Positions 10,134 to 20,887 of a stretch of DNA of 64,000 nucleotides are shown in pieces. The DNA lies in NCBI RefSeq assembly GCF_022180385.2, contig NZ_BQME02000002.1:1922001-1986000 (forward strand), written 5' to 3'. Positions within the stretch are counted from its first letter, which is position 1. Each line of letters begins with the position of its first letter. The notes beneath the pieces were generated by a model that saw nothing but the letters and a program-made list of their open reading frames with translations, did not search any database and was not told the origin of the DNA. This DNA is from Paenibacillus sp. L3-i20 (GTDB lineage: Bacteria; Bacillota; Bacilli; Paenibacillales; Paenibacillaceae). Position numbers and translations under genes: made by a program.

Positions 10134-13040
10134 TCATCCTTTCAACCAGCCTTCACGCAGCGCAAACAAATCTTTGAGCTCATCTGTACTCAATTCAGTA
10201 ATCCAATTTTCTGATTGGCCGACAACTTGCTCATTAAGCGACTGCTTACTTTCGATCATTTCATCGATCTTCTCTTCAAGCGTTCCAAGCGATATAAATT
10301 TATGCACTTGAACTTGCTTCGTCTGACCGATTCGGAAAGCCCGATCAGTAGCTTGATTTTCTACAGCTGGATTCCACCATCTATCATAGTGGAACACATG
10401 ATTTGCGGCAGTAAGGTTCAGTCCTGTTCCTCCTGCTTTGAGAGATAGTACAAATGCGCAGCATTGCTGCTCCTCCGATTGGAACTTTGTGATCATATCA
10501 TCGCGTTTAGCCTTTGGAACGCCGCCATGTAAATAAGGCACAGGCATACCAAGCTGTTCTTCAAGCATACTTTGAAGCTGCGCACCCATCTCTACATATT
10601 GAGTGAAAATTAAGCAACGTTCTCCTTCTGCCGCTATCTCTTCACACATCTCCAAAAGTCGAGCCATCTTGTTAGAACGATCTGTTCCCCAAGCTTCGCT
10701 CCCAGTTTCTTTGAGCATTAATGCAGGGTGGTTACATAACTGCTTTAGCTTTGTTAACGTCGCCAATATTAAACCTCTGCGCTGCATAGCATCGAGCTTA
10801 TCAAGCTTATCCATTAGATCGGAAACAATGTTTTCGTACAGTGCTCCTTGCTCAGCAGTCAACGTCATATAGCTTTTAGATTCTATCTTATCTGGAAGTG
10901 ACAATTGTATAAGCGGATCCTTTTTCACCCGGCGAAGCATAAAAGGCTTCACCCAGCGCTGCAATCCTTCAATTAGTTCCTTATCTCGTGTGCGTTCAAT
11001 TGGAACAACGATCGCTTTACGGAATTCCGTTATCGTACCTAAGTATCCTGGGTTAATGAAGTCATAAATTGACCATAGCTCTGTCAATCGATTTTCCATA
11101 GGTGTACCTGTTAAAGCAATTCGATGATGTGCGGACAGTCTTCTGATCGCACTCGATTGTTTTGTGTAAACATTTTTAATATTTTGTGCTTCGTCAAGAC
11201 ATAAAGCATTCCAAGCTACAAGGCTAAGTTCTTCTTCATCTAATTGGGCTAAGGAATATGAGGTAATGAATAGATCTGCCTCTCCAGCAGCTTCCTCTAA
11301 TTCCGCTCCCTTTAATCGCTTGCTGCCATAATGGAGCATAACTCGCAGGCTTGGGGCAAATCGTTTCAGTTCCTTCTCCCAGTTTCCAATAACTGATGTT
11401 GGACAAATAAGGAGTGATGGCCCACTAACTTCATTCTCCATTTCCTTAATAGAAATGAGATACGCCATAAACTGTATCGTTTTCCCTAGGCCCATATCAT
11501 CCGCAAGCACACCACCAAGACCAAATTTTCTAAGGAACAGAAGCCATGAAACGCCTTGTTGTTGATAAGGTCTCAGCTCGCCCAAGAAAGTATCCGGTGG
11601 ATCAACTAATGGTATTTGAGAGATATGTTGTAATTGTTCAAGCCAAGCCGTTAAATGTTCATTCAGTTCAACCTCTGCCCGTAGCTCAGCTTCAAGATCT
11701 CCTCCAATGTCTAAATCAGAACCACCACGAAGGTGCATCTCAAGAACGTCACGGAATGAAAGACCCTTTCTCTTCCCTACTCGCTTCAGCCACTGCTTTA
11801 TTTGTTCAACATCTTGTGGATCAAGATGTACCCATTCATCTCCAACTTGGAATAAACGACGATTTTCTTCCGCCATCTTAAGGAACTCGCCTTCGGATAA
11901 GTTGACATCTCCTAACGCAAGCTTCCAATCGAACTGCACGATTTGGTCGAGTCCAAACATGGATTGCGCAGAAGACCCCACCGAAGATTTCATCTTAGCC
12001 TTTAATCTGAGCTTCCTGGAACGAACAGCTTCCCACCATGCTGGCAACAGCACTGGACTTCCAGCTTCAAGCAGAGCTATACTGCCATGCTCCAAAAAGG
12101 TCCAAGCTTCCTGCTCGCTGAGCACTTCCTTAAGGTCACCCATCCGTAACTCGTCTTCCAGCTGTGGGAGGACATTAATCCACCTAACCACTTCTTTGTC
12201 CATCTTCGAGCTTAAAAGTGGATGCCACTCCTCAGGTATCGAAATTTGTTCATCCGTCTCCTCAGCTACCCAACCCGTACTCTTTGCATCCCGCCCAATA
12301 GGGAACCATGCGCCACCTTCACGGCTTTGCAATACAGGCCGCAGCCTCCATACGTTCCCACCGCTAGGTTCAACTAGCTGCAACGCTGTTCGAAATGGAA
12401 GCATATCCCTTTCTATGCCAATAGCGATGAGCCATTCCTGTTCATCGGTTCCTTTACGTCTCAATACACCTTCGCCAGACTCTGCTCCGATAGAAGTCCA
12501 TATCGCTTTCAATTCCTCATCAGCCAATAGCATATCTTCTACAGCTTCACCCAGCCAGCTGCTAATGCCAGTGTCTCCATTATTGAAAGCATCTTGTAGT
12601 AAAGCTTCCCAATTCTCTTTTCGTTCCGATTCCTCATCGGGGAAATACGCCATCCAACTCCGATTTGATTCTGTCCAATTGACCCAATCTGGTACGAACC
12701 AGCCGTTTATCAAGATGTGACGTATATGACTTGCAAGTTGAATCATAACGGAGAGCCTATCCGTCCAGATTATATGCAGAAGCCTAACAGGTGCAGGCGA
12801 TGACAAATAGTCAATTGCTAGTAAAGGAGAAAGCTTCAATATGGAATGACTACCCATTCGTAGTTCCTCTACATCCGCTCCATACCAAGAAGCTTTATGC
12901 CAAGCAAATAATAAAGAGCGCAGTTTGCCTTCTGGCTGCTCCTTCCGATCCAACGTATTGATAAGTAAAGCCGATTTGCCTTCTTCTACACTCCATGCAC
13001 CGTCAATTGTAATTTGCCTTGTGTTAGTGAATGTCCTCAT
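10134..13040 (-). CDS. SNF2-family DEAD/DEAH helicase
   Basis: A 968-residue SNF2/RapA-like ATPase. The N-terminal half (bacterial SNF2 helicase-associated region) precedes helicase motif I LADDMGLGKTIQ, motif II DEAQ, TGTPMENRL, and the C-terminal half with LKAGGTGLNLTAA and ATDRAFRIGQT. Such proteins remodel nucleoprotein or recycle RNA polymerase. I use ATG at 13040 rather than the upstream GTG because this ATG forms a 4-bp ATGA overlap with the SWIM gene stop, a classic coupled start. The antisense open frames here are shadows. Confidence 0.9.
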   Translation of the reverse strand: MRTFTNTRQITIDGAWSVEEGKSALLINTLDRKEQPEGKLRSLLFAWHKASWYGADVEELRMGSHSILKLSPLLAIDYLSSPAPVRLLHIIWTDRLSVMIQLASHIRHILINGWFVPDWVNWTESNRSWMAYFPDEESERKENWEALLQDAFNNGDTGISSWLGEAVEDMLLADEELKAIWTSIGAESGEGVLRRKGTDEQEWLIAIGIERDMLPFRTALQLVEPSGGNVWRLRPVLQSREGGAWFPIGRDAKSTGWVAEETDEQISIPEEWHPLLSSKMDKEVVRWINVLPQLEDELRMGDLKEVLSEQEAWTFLEHGSIALLEAGSPVLLPAWWEAVRSRKLRLKAKMKSSVGSSAQSMFGLDQIVQFDWKLALGDVNLSEGEFLKMAEENRRLFQVGDEWVHLDPQDVEQIKQWLKRVGKRKGLSFRDVLEMHLRGGSDLDIGGDLEAELRAEVELNEHLTAWLEQLQHISQIPLVDPPDTFLGELRPYQQQGVSWLLFLRKFGLGGVLADDMGLGKTIQFMAYLISIKEMENEVSGPSLLICPTSVIGNWEKELKRFAPSLRVMLHYGSKRLKGAELEEAAGEADLFITSYSLAQLDEEELSLVAWNALCLDEAQNIKNVYTKQSSAIRRLSAHHRIALTGTPMENRLTELWSIYDFINPGYLGTITEFRKAIVVPIERTRDKELIEGLQRWVKPFMLRRVKKDPLIQLSLPDKIESKSYMTLTAEQGALYENIVSDLMDKLDKLDAMQRRGLILATLTKLKQLCNHPALMLKETGSEAWGTDRSNKMARLLEMCEEIAAEGERCLIFTQYVEMGAQLQSMLEEQLGMPVPYLHGGVPKAKRDDMITKFQSEEQQCCAFVLSLKAGGTGLNLTAANHVFHYDRWWNPAVENQATDRAFRIGQTKQVQVHKFISLGTLEEKIDEMIESKQSLNEQVVGQSENWITELSTDELKDLFALREGWLKG

Positions 13041-14623
13041 GTTACAACTTTCCCTTTCCACAACTCTTCCTGTAGCGCTCTAAGTCTTTGATACTTCGCA
13101 ACAAGCTCGATTAGATAGCCCTCCCACTTCTCTGTTTCCTTCGATGCCTTATATAGCTTTTCAAGCTTTTTCAATTGTTTCGCAGCCATCCGATAGCCTT
13201 GCCTATTTCTCGTCCCTATCGCCGACTCAATCGATTGATGATAAATAGGCACTAATGTATGTGGGGCAACTTTAGCTACCTCCCTAAGCTCAGGTGCATT
13301 AATTTCCTCAGGTTTAACACCAATAAATAACTGTAAATCAGCCCATTCCTCATACCTCTTTGCATTTAACCAATGCTCTGACAGCTCGATATAAGAATAT
13401 GGAAGCATATCCGTCATATACGCCGTCCATATAGGCAAATCTGGCCTAGCTTCATCCGCTTTTCGACAGAGCGACATAAATGGCCCTATATTACGAGCAT
13501 TGCGGTTATTAGAAATACGCTCATTTAGGAAACTCATCCATTTGAGGGCGATATCCCATTTGCCCTCCTCTATCCTCTTTGCAACACAAGGATAAATGAT
13601 TTTTTGTGAGCGTTCAAACGAACCTAAAACAAAATGCTCAATAGATTGATCATCCTTATGATCAAAAAAATACATCTTACCCGCAGCGATATGAATAAAG
13701 GATACGTTTCTTGACTCATCCTTTGGCAATTGTAATTCCAGCAGCAATCTTGATAGCTCTCGCTCATACCATTCACGGTTTACCGATAATTTCTCACAGA
13801 AACTTAAATAAAGAATACTCCAATCAAACAATTGTTTTTCAGTGAGCAACGCTCTGCCTTTAATATGAACGACCAGACCGTCACTCCAATCAAGTTCCTG
13901 CTGACTCATTTCTGTTGGTTCAAGATCTGAGACAAGAGTATTACAGTGCTCAACCCAAGGTTCAGCCATTCTTATAAATGACATCTCATGATAATAACGA
14001 CTGAAGCTGTCTACCGTTAATATCGCTCGTTCTGCCTGCTCCATTACAAAAATAATTACGGTTGCCCAATGCAATCGCTGGAGCGGTTTCTGCCAATCTT
14101 TAGCCAACCCTTTTAAACTAGATAATAACGGCTGGAGCGGATGAAGCGAATGTCGACACTTTTTCCATGTCTCGCCATGCTCCGCCTCCATCCATGTAAG
14201 CCAATCCTCTAATGTATCACTTTCATTTGGAGGCATTAATGATTCCGTCCGTTCAGTACCATCCTCTGCCTTAACTAAATTTCTCGCTGGTGATAAGCCT
14301 AACAATCTAAAATAACATTGCTCGGCCCCTTCTGGCCCGCCTTTGTGCTCGCTGCAATATTGAAGATACAGGGCAACGATATGCTTGCAAAGTCCATCGT
14401 ACAAACAAGTACAATTGCTGTATCGGAGATGCTCAGCATCAATGACTACCGCATACAATTCTGAACCTTTTACAACGCCAGTTAATGTACTATGAACCGT
14501 CGCCTGTACATTTTGCACCTGACCATTTTTATAATAACTCCATCCCCGCTTAATAATGGGGCTTGATATATAATCACTAAGTTGCTGTTCCAGCACAGAA
14601 TGCAGCTTCTCAAGTAGTCGCAT
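13037..14623 (-). CDS. SWIM zinc-finger protein
   Basis: 528 residues. The N-terminus has the SWIM motif CTCLYDGLCKHIVAL (CxC-xn-CxH), a predicted zinc-binding, DNA- or protein-contact module. The rest is helical with no enzymatic motif that I recognise. SWIM proteins are commonly encoded beside SNF2 helicases, as here, with a 4-bp stop/start overlap. The two likely act together. Confidence 0.85.
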   Translation of the reverse strand: MRLLEKLHSVLEQQLSDYISSPIIKRGWSYYKNGQVQNVQATVHSTLTGVVKGSELYAVVIDAEHLRYSNCTCLYDGLCKHIVALYLQYCSEHKGGPEGAEQCYFRLLGLSPARNLVKAEDGTERTESLMPPNESDTLEDWLTWMEAEHGETWKKCRHSLHPLQPLLSSLKGLAKDWQKPLQRLHWATVIIFVMEQAERAILTVDSFSRYYHEMSFIRMAEPWVEHCNTLVSDLEPTEMSQQELDWSDGLVVHIKGRALLTEKQLFDWSILYLSFCEKLSVNREWYERELSRLLLELQLPKDESRNVSFIHIAAGKMYFFDHKDDQSIEHFVLGSFERSQKIIYPCVAKRIEEGKWDIALKWMSFLNERISNNRNARNIGPFMSLCRKADEARPDLPIWTAYMTDMLPYSYIELSEHWLNAKRYEEWADLQLFIGVKPEEINAPELREVAKVAPHTLVPIYHQSIESAIGTRNRQGYRMAAKQLKKLEKLYKASKETEKWEGYLIELVAKYQRLRALQEELWKGKVVT

Positions 14624-14675
14624 GGGAGAGGACCAACACCTTTCTTCCCGTTCATTTGCATTCTTATTATTATAT

Positions 14676-14722
14676 CAAAAAAACGCCATCACGACGAATG
14701 CTTTCGGCTCTGATGACGCTTC
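14676..14722 (-). terminator. Intrinsic terminator after the kinase/TPR operon
   Basis: Minus strand: AAGCGTCATCA ... TGATGGCGTT, an 11-bp stem with two G-T pairs, followed by a run of T. It ends the transcript that includes the gene at 14751-16496. Confidence 0.65.
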
Positions 14723-14750
14723 ATATTTGATTACACAAGAACATAAACAG

Positions 14751-16496
14751 TTATAGTGGCAGCTTCACAACAAAAGAAATTTTATCTGGGGCATCGACAA
14801 CTACATATGCCTCACCCTTATAACGATCTGCAATTGTCTTAACGATGGAAAGTCCGAGTCCTTGATGCAGTTGCTTCTTAGTAGAAAACCCTGCGACAAA
14901 TAGCGGTTTTGCAGCTTTTTCTGCTGCATCCTCACAAGTATTAGTAATTTTCAGTTCCAGAGTATGCTCGGACTGTGTTCCAACTAACATTACCTCTCGC
15001 TTACTTTCTTCATACTTCATCACTTCATCAAAAGCATTATCAATTACATTTCCCAATATTCTGTTAATATCTAAAGTTTTCCCACCCATACCCTCAATAT
15101 GCAATCCGTTAAAACAACATTGGAAAGCAATTTTATAACTTTCTGCTTGTGATATTTTCGATCGAATAAGGGCTGCAATAGCTGGATTCCCTATACTAAT
15201 AATGTCGTTCATTTGACGAATTTCACCAGTGAGCTCTTTCGTATAAGCAATTAACTCATTGTGCTTATTTAGTTCAGCAAGTGAATGAATGGTTTGTACA
15301 TGATTTAGAAAATCATGCCTTTGAGCACGTATCGAGTCAAACATACTGTTTATTTCTTCTGTATATGTTTCCTGTGTGACGCTAACCGCTTTTTCCCTTG
15401 AATGTTTATAATAGCGCATCGCTACGATTGCTATTAATAAGCTAATAGCTGTAATTAACAAAATAACAAATCCTAAATTAAGAAATTGCTTGTCCAACTT
15501 ACTCGTTATGATGCCATGATCGGATACGATGGACAATACATAACTCTCTAATTGTTGACCCTTTTCATCTGCGATACTAAATCCTTTGCCTTGAACAGAA
15601 ACAGGAATAAACATTTTGTAAATATCACGACCGTCAATCCATTCCTTCATCGTAAGTACTTCTTTTGTACGATAAGCTTTATTCACAAACTCAGCATCTC
15701 GTTCTGATTTTATCGTATATGAACCGTATAACTGTGGGCGCTGTACAAGATGTTCCTTCAGCTTGCCATCCTCTAACTCTTTCTTAATTCCGTGAGGAAA
15801 TGTAGTCGGATTCATTAATGTTATTTCTATCAAAGATTCACCGTGCTTCGTCAAATCTTGAATTAATCGATCGACACCAGTAATTCGATTGTATTCTTCC
15901 TGCGTTTTAAAAAGAACATAGGGGTCAATGATGTAATTGGTTGTTCCATCATAGTAATAGCCCCATTTATATATTTTACTTGGATCAGTTGCAGATATTT
16001 CAAACGGTCCACCCCAAAAGTTAGTCATTTCCTGACCTAGCCATTTTTCGCTATTCACTTTTTGGTCAAATAAGTCGCTAAACTTACTATACCAAGGTAT
16101 CCATGTTTTCGTACCTTTGTTCAATTGGGTTGGATCGGAGGAGCGATACAAAATGATATCTTCTTCTGTTCTTTTTAACAAACTAATGTGTTCAATATCT
16201 AACTTCATACTAAGCTCCTCAAGCTGCTCGTTCGTGACCTTTTCTACATCGGGGTCAAGTGCATATTGAGCAGCAATAGCAGCAGCACGAAGTTCTCTAC
16301 TAATTTGTTTCTCAAATTGCTCTGATCCTAGTCGCGACTGCTCAATTGCTAATTCAATTTGCTTACCTAATGTGAGCATCTCAAGTTTATGATCTTCTTC
16401 TAACGTGTTTTTCGTTAAAAAATAATACGCTGTATTATTTATAAGAATCAGCACAATTACTACGCTGATTGACATAAGCCATATTTTGCGCTGCAT
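14751..16496 (-). CDS. Spo0B/GHKL-type sensor histidine kinase
   Basis: 581 residues: an N-terminal membrane helix, a long extracytoplasmic region (about 35-340), a second helix (about 342-362), then RAQRHDFLNHVQTIHSLAE, the Spo0B-type phospho-acceptor His motif, and an HATPase with NVIDNAFDEV and GLGLSIVKTI. This is the CitA/DcuS/NatK-like kinase architecture. No cognate regulator is adjacent; the neighbour is a TPR membrane protein. Signal unknown. Confidence 0.85.
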   Translation of the reverse strand: MQRKIWLMSISVVIVLILINNTAYYFLTKNTLEEDHKLEMLTLGKQIELAIEQSRLGSEQFEKQISRELRAAAIAAQYALDPDVEKVTNEQLEELSMKLDIEHISLLKRTEEDIILYRSSDPTQLNKGTKTWIPWYSKFSDLFDQKVNSEKWLGQEMTNFWGGPFEISATDPSKIYKWGYYYDGTTNYIIDPYVLFKTQEEYNRITGVDRLIQDLTKHGESLIEITLMNPTTFPHGIKKELEDGKLKEHLVQRPQLYGSYTIKSERDAEFVNKAYRTKEVLTMKEWIDGRDIYKMFIPVSVQGKGFSIADEKGQQLESYVLSIVSDHGIITSKLDKQFLNLGFVILLITAISLLIAIVAMRYYKHSREKAVSVTQETYTEEINSMFDSIRAQRHDFLNHVQTIHSLAELNKHNELIAYTKELTGEIRQMNDIISIGNPAIAALIRSKISQAESYKIAFQCCFNGLHIEGMGGKTLDINRILGNVIDNAFDEVMKYEESKREVMLVGTQSEHTLELKITNTCEDAAEKAAKPLFVAGFSTKKQLHQGLGLSIVKTIADRYKGEAYVVVDAPDKISFVVKLPL

Positions 16497-16521
16497 CTGT
16501 TGTATTTTGCTCCTTTCCTTA

Positions 16522-17190
16522 TCATTTTTTGAACAATAAACGAACCGCCCACTTCCGCTCTAGCCGCTTTCTGTATTTAGGCAATGATCTATAAACACGT
16601 AAACCCTCTTTAGCAGCTAGCTTTGCTTCCTCATCTTGGCCGAGACCTTTGTAAATAGAAGCAAGCCGATCATATCCTTCACAGGAAGACGAATGTATCT
16701 CTTGAAAATCATTTAAATATTGCAATGCTTTTACTGTGTTGTCCTTCATATGAATAGTTGCAAGTCGTAAGTAAGGCGCACCAAATTTAACTCTTTCATT
16801 TATTTTAAGAGCTTGTAGTATGCTAGCTTCCCCTTCATCTAAACGATCCGTCTGCAAATAACAAGTACCTAAATCATCCCAATACTCCGCTGACTCTACT
16901 AGCACTCTTTTTAAAGGCTCTAAGGTTTGCAAAGCTTCTTTGTATTTTTTTCCGACAATGAGTAGACGAGCTAAATCGTGTTTTGCTGACACATCATTTG
17001 GTGACATAACTATATGCTGCTTTAACTTGCGTATATTTGATCGGCGCTTAATGGGCTTGAATATACTTGGGGTTAATCCTAAAAATCTGCGATCAATAAT
17101 GTATAAAATAATGAGCAACACTATAATCGCAACAAATGGATTGCCTAATAGCCAGCTTAGCCATAGAAATAGGAACGTAAATTTGAACAT
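16522..17190 (-). CDS. Membrane-anchored TPR protein
   Basis: 222 residues with one or two N-terminal hydrophobic segments (about 3-30), then at least three TPR-like helical repeats (for example AKHDLARLLIVGKKYKEAL, YWDDLGTCYLQTDRLDEGE). The start ATG has GGAGG five bases upstream. It lies 25 bp before the kinase gene, so the two are probably co-transcribed, and the TPR domain may scaffold or modulate the kinase. That link is inference. Confidence 0.75.
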   Translation of the reverse strand: MFKFTFLFLWLSWLLGNPFVAIIVLLIILYIIDRRFLGLTPSIFKPIKRRSNIRKLKQHIVMSPNDVSAKHDLARLLIVGKKYKEALQTLEPLKRVLVESAEYWDDLGTCYLQTDRLDEGEASILQALKINERVKFGAPYLRLATIHMKDNTVKALQYLNDFQEIHSSSCEGYDRLASIYKGLGQDEEAKLAAKEGLRVYRSLPKYRKRLERKWAVRLLFKK

Positions 17191-17375
17191 CTAGTCCTCC
17201 GATTTACCTATTTTATAAATAAACACTATTTCAATCATATCATATTGATTTTCAACTTTATTAAAATGATACAAATTTACCCTATTATTGTCGCATAAAA
17301 AAGGTATGGAAATATCCGAGGAACTGGGACGTTCGACGGATAGGCTGATAGAGTCCTTAATTGATCAAAAGGAAT

Positions 17376-17427
17376 AGGGTCTATTCCATCGCTTCATCTC
17401 ATGAGATGATTATGCAGAATAGACCTT
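17376..17427 (-). terminator. Probable terminator after the second YesM kinase
   Basis: AGGGTCTATTC (17376-17386) pairs with GAATAGACCTT (17417-17427), with an inner CATCTCATGAGATG palindrome. On the minus strand it is followed by TTCCTTTT, a weak U tract. Confidence 0.5.
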
Positions 17428-17436
17428 CAACTCAAA

Positions 17437-19269
17437 TTACTCGACTAATGTTTGATCATGCATAAATAACTTTCTTTTTCTAGCTGGAATTCGAATATTT
17501 ACTGACGTACCAATACCCATTCGACTATATATCGAAACACCGTATTCGGATCCATACTGTAACTGAACCCTCTGATGAATGTTACGAATACCGAAGCCGG
17601 TTTCACTCTCATTCGTAGCAATCATAATTTCTTCTATCCGCTCTTGACGTACACCGAGTCCATCATCAATGATTCGATACAAAATAGTATCGCCTTCTTT
17701 ATGTGCCACTATCTTTATATGAATTCGATCTCCGCTCCAAGCATGTTTAAGCGCATTTTCGATAAATGGTTGAATAATAAGTTTTACCGTTTCATATTTC
17801 CAAATTTCTGCATCAACATCAAAGGTAACTTCAAGTCGATGCCCATATTTAACTTTCTGAATTTCCAAATACGCATTGGACTGCTCAATTTCAGAATATA
17901 CCGGTATTAGAGTCCTGCCTGAATTTAAAGTTAATCGGTAAAACTTAGCGAGCTCAACTACCATCTTCTGCAGCTTCTCGTTTTCCCCGAATTTCGCCAA
18001 TCGATTTATCGACGATAATGTATTATAAAGAAAATGAGGGTTAATTTGTGTTTGAAGCATTTCGAGCTCTGCTTCTTTCTTCTGTAATTGTGTTAAATAA
18101 ACTTTATTAATTAAAGCTTCAAAATCTTCCCCCATTCCGTTGAGAGCAGTAGCAATTTGTGAAAATTCATCCTTGCCGCGATATGAAATACGCTTATGTA
18201 AATCACCTTCCCGGAATGCATTCAACACAGATACAAACTTTGTAATTCTTTTGGAAAAATAACGAGAAATAAATACACCTGCAAACGTAAATAGTACAAA
18301 CCCAATGACGCATATAAAAATAATTAAGTTTCGTACCTTAGATGCTTCTTGCTCGATGACATTCAATGGAATATGCGCAACAATTGTCCAGTCTTGCTGC
18401 AGCATCTCTTCTTCAATTGTTAAATATTCACCACTAGAAAATGGGTCGACCGTATTATTGTTTCCTTTAGATACTTCCGATATATGTACTTTTTTCTCTG
18501 GCAGACTTGATGTAAAGATCAAGTTGCCATTCCTATCCCTTATAACTATTTTGCTGCCTGGACCGAGCTTAGTAAAATCAACGCTCTCAAATAGCTCATC
18601 CTTTTGGACGCTAAACCTCATGACACCTAGTTCCTGCGGTTCTGGGTCAGTTATACCTGAATGAGTCATATCTAGGTCGACGATTCTGCGAATCATTGAT
18701 ATTCTGTTTTGACTTCGATCTTCCTCAACTTGTTTCCAAACCATGGTCTCATTATATTTCTCTATTGGCAGTGTTTGATACCATGCTTCGCTTTTAATTC
18801 TTTTCAAATGATACATATAAACAGACTGTGCGTTCGTTTCTTCTAAATGGTTATAATATTTTTCATCAATTGTTTCATTTTCAAAATAAACAGATAGTCT
18901 AAGGTTCAATCCAATAGATTTTGATGCATTGTCAAGCTTTGGCATAATTTGCTTCGTCATACGATCATTTATTAGTTTCGGAGAATTAAGCTGTGCCCTC
19001 AAATCCTCCACAAAAGCATAATCTTTATATATGATCGAAGATATACGTACCATATCGTCCGTCTTATAGGCTACATTGTCATTAATCTGCTTGAGTGTCT
19101 CTTGTATATTGGAGCGAGTCTGCTTGCGCATGGAAGCTTCATACATGGAGTGTGACACATAGCCGTTGACCGAGACCAGAATAACAGTAAATACCAGATA
19201 AGACAACATGAGCTTATATCCGATTGGTAAGTATCTGGATTTTTTTCTAAACTCACGGATTGCTTTCAT
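17437..19269 (-). CDS. YesM-type sensor histidine kinase
   Basis: 610 residues: N-terminal helix (about 15-40), extracytoplasmic sensor, helix (about 305-328), HAMP, then QINPHFLYNTLSSINRL with the phospho-acceptor His and IIQPFIENALKHAW with the HATPase N-box. It pairs with the YesN-like regulator whose gene ends 12 bp upstream. With the SBP gene before that, this is a typical carbohydrate-sensing module. Confidence 0.9.
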   Translation of the reverse strand: MKAIREFRKKSRYLPIGYKLMLSYLVFTVILVSVNGYVSHSMYEASMRKQTRSNIQETLKQINDNVAYKTDDMVRISSIIYKDYAFVEDLRAQLNSPKLINDRMTKQIMPKLDNASKSIGLNLRLSVYFENETIDEKYYNHLEETNAQSVYMYHLKRIKSEAWYQTLPIEKYNETMVWKQVEEDRSQNRISMIRRIVDLDMTHSGITDPEPQELGVMRFSVQKDELFESVDFTKLGPGSKIVIRDRNGNLIFTSSLPEKKVHISEVSKGNNNTVDPFSSGEYLTIEEEMLQQDWTIVAHIPLNVIEQEASKVRNLIIFICVIGFVLFTFAGVFISRYFSKRITKFVSVLNAFREGDLHKRISYRGKDEFSQIATALNGMGEDFEALINKVYLTQLQKKEAELEMLQTQINPHFLYNTLSSINRLAKFGENEKLQKMVVELAKFYRLTLNSGRTLIPVYSEIEQSNAYLEIQKVKYGHRLEVTFDVDAEIWKYETVKLIIQPFIENALKHAWSGDRIHIKIVAHKEGDTILYRIIDDGLGVRQERIEEIMIATNESETGFGIRNIHQRVQLQYGSEYGVSIYSRMGIGTSVNIRIPARKRKLFMHDQTLVE

Positions 19270-19281
19270 TTATTCACCTCA

Positions 19282-20856
19282 CTACTGCTCTTTCTTTCTA
19301 TACTCCAATGGTGTCATACCAAATTTCTCTTTAAATTGTCTGCTAAAGTAGGGCAGATAACGATAGCCAACTTGATCTGCGATTTCATATATTTTGAAAC
19401 CAGGCTGTTTTAGCAGTTCACAAGCCTTTTCCATTCTTAATTGTACCAAAAGCTCATTAAATGTATGCCCAGATTTCTCTTTTATAAGAAAACCACAATA
19501 ACTAGGAGAAAATGAGAAGTGTTGCGCGATATCCTTTAAAGTTATGTTTTCACTCATACGTTCTCGAATCGTTTTCATAACGTTACGAATGAATTTACTA
19601 TCTTTTGTATTGTTTTTTTGATGCAAGCGCTCTGAAATTTCGAATACACGATGAACAAGCCATGATCGTATATCATTAATTGTTTCAAATTGCATAAGGA
19701 TATCCAAATTACGTATCTCAATTCCTAGCAGTTCGAATAAATCCTCATTCATAGCACTTAAATGTTGATCCAGCTTCCATATAATATAGTTAGATAAATT
19801 ATGTACGGTAAACTTCGAACGCAGACCTGTTGCGGATTGAAATAGGTTCTCGAGTTCATCATATATTTGAACAAGCTCATATTCTTTCATTGCTTTCAGC
19901 AATGCGTTCATTCGTACATCTAGTACTCGGGCATCTAGCATAGCTGGTTCTGTACTAACAACTTCATACTTAATAATGCCCCCTTTACCAAGGAACATCT
20001 TTCCTTCGACAGCTTCTATCGCTTGTTGAAAAGAAGTAGGCAACTGCTCAATCGTCTGTACAGGAGCACCTAATCCGGTTGTAACCGTTACTGTTAATCT
20101 ACACTTAGCTGACTCAACTAAAGTTTTAACTGTTTCATCTATCCGATCTGCTTCCAGTAATAATGCCACACGATGGGAATGCAATTTACAAAACGGAATG
20201 TTGTCATGAAGTCTAACTGCTTCATTCAACTGTTGCAAAAAAATTCGAGAGTTTTCTTGCTGCATAGCTGTATTTCGCTCTACTCTAGAGAATTGATCCA
20301 ATTCCATAATGACAACGCATAAAGGCCACTTCAATTTGTCCATTTGATGTGAAACGATTAGTTTAGACATAAATTCTTTATTTGTCGTTTCTTCCCCTTC
20401 AAATAAACGTACAAGGAGTTCGCTTTTTGCAATTGGTATCATCTGCTGATACGCTTGCTCAACCTCACGTTGCTTGCACTCTTCATCAAGATCTCGTTTT
20501 ACTTTCATTAGTGAAGCAACCAGTTCACTATCATCCATAGGCTTTAGTACATAGCTGTATGCTTTAAGAGAAAGAGCTTGTTGAACATAACTGAACTCTT
20601 GAAAACCGCTTACAAAAATAATACGCATATTGGGCTTCCGTTGCAGTGCTATTCGAGCTAATTCTAGACCAGACATATATGGCATATTCACATCGCTTAC
20701 TAATATATCAATGGGTTGCTGATCAAGCACTTCACATGCAGAAAGTGCATTATTAACACTTCCTTTGACCACCATTCCAAGCTCAGACCAAGGAATGAAT
20801 TGCTTCATGCCCTCTAAATCTAACTCCTCGTCATCTACCAGCAATACGTTGTACAT
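19282..20856 (-). CDS. YesN-type response regulator with AraC HTH
   Basis: 524 residues. Receiver with DDEE at 8-11 and phospho-acceptor Asp55 in SDVNMPYMSG; C-terminal AraC HTH with FSFSPSYCGFLIKEKSG and VGYRYLPYFSRQFKEKFG. The cognate kinase follows directly. It likely controls the neighbouring SBP and LplABC-like transporter genes. Confidence 0.9.
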   Translation of the reverse strand: MYNVLLVDDEELDLEGMKQFIPWSELGMVVKGSVNNALSACEVLDQQPIDILVSDVNMPYMSGLELARIALQRKPNMRIIFVSGFQEFSYVQQALSLKAYSYVLKPMDDSELVASLMKVKRDLDEECKQREVEQAYQQMIPIAKSELLVRLFEGEETTNKEFMSKLIVSHQMDKLKWPLCVVIMELDQFSRVERNTAMQQENSRIFLQQLNEAVRLHDNIPFCKLHSHRVALLLEADRIDETVKTLVESAKCRLTVTVTTGLGAPVQTIEQLPTSFQQAIEAVEGKMFLGKGGIIKYEVVSTEPAMLDARVLDVRMNALLKAMKEYELVQIYDELENLFQSATGLRSKFTVHNLSNYIIWKLDQHLSAMNEDLFELLGIEIRNLDILMQFETINDIRSWLVHRVFEISERLHQKNNTKDSKFIRNVMKTIRERMSENITLKDIAQHFSFSPSYCGFLIKEKSGHTFNELLVQLRMEKACELLKQPGFKIYEIADQVGYRYLPYFSRQFKEKFGMTPLEYRKKEQ

Positions 20857-20887
20857 GAAAACATCCCCCTTGAATTATTCATGCCAA

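Noticed and set aside
11707..12720. Long plus-strand frame opposite the SNF2 helicase
   Set aside because: Ser-rich, no ribosome site, and lies wholly antisense to a well-supported gene.
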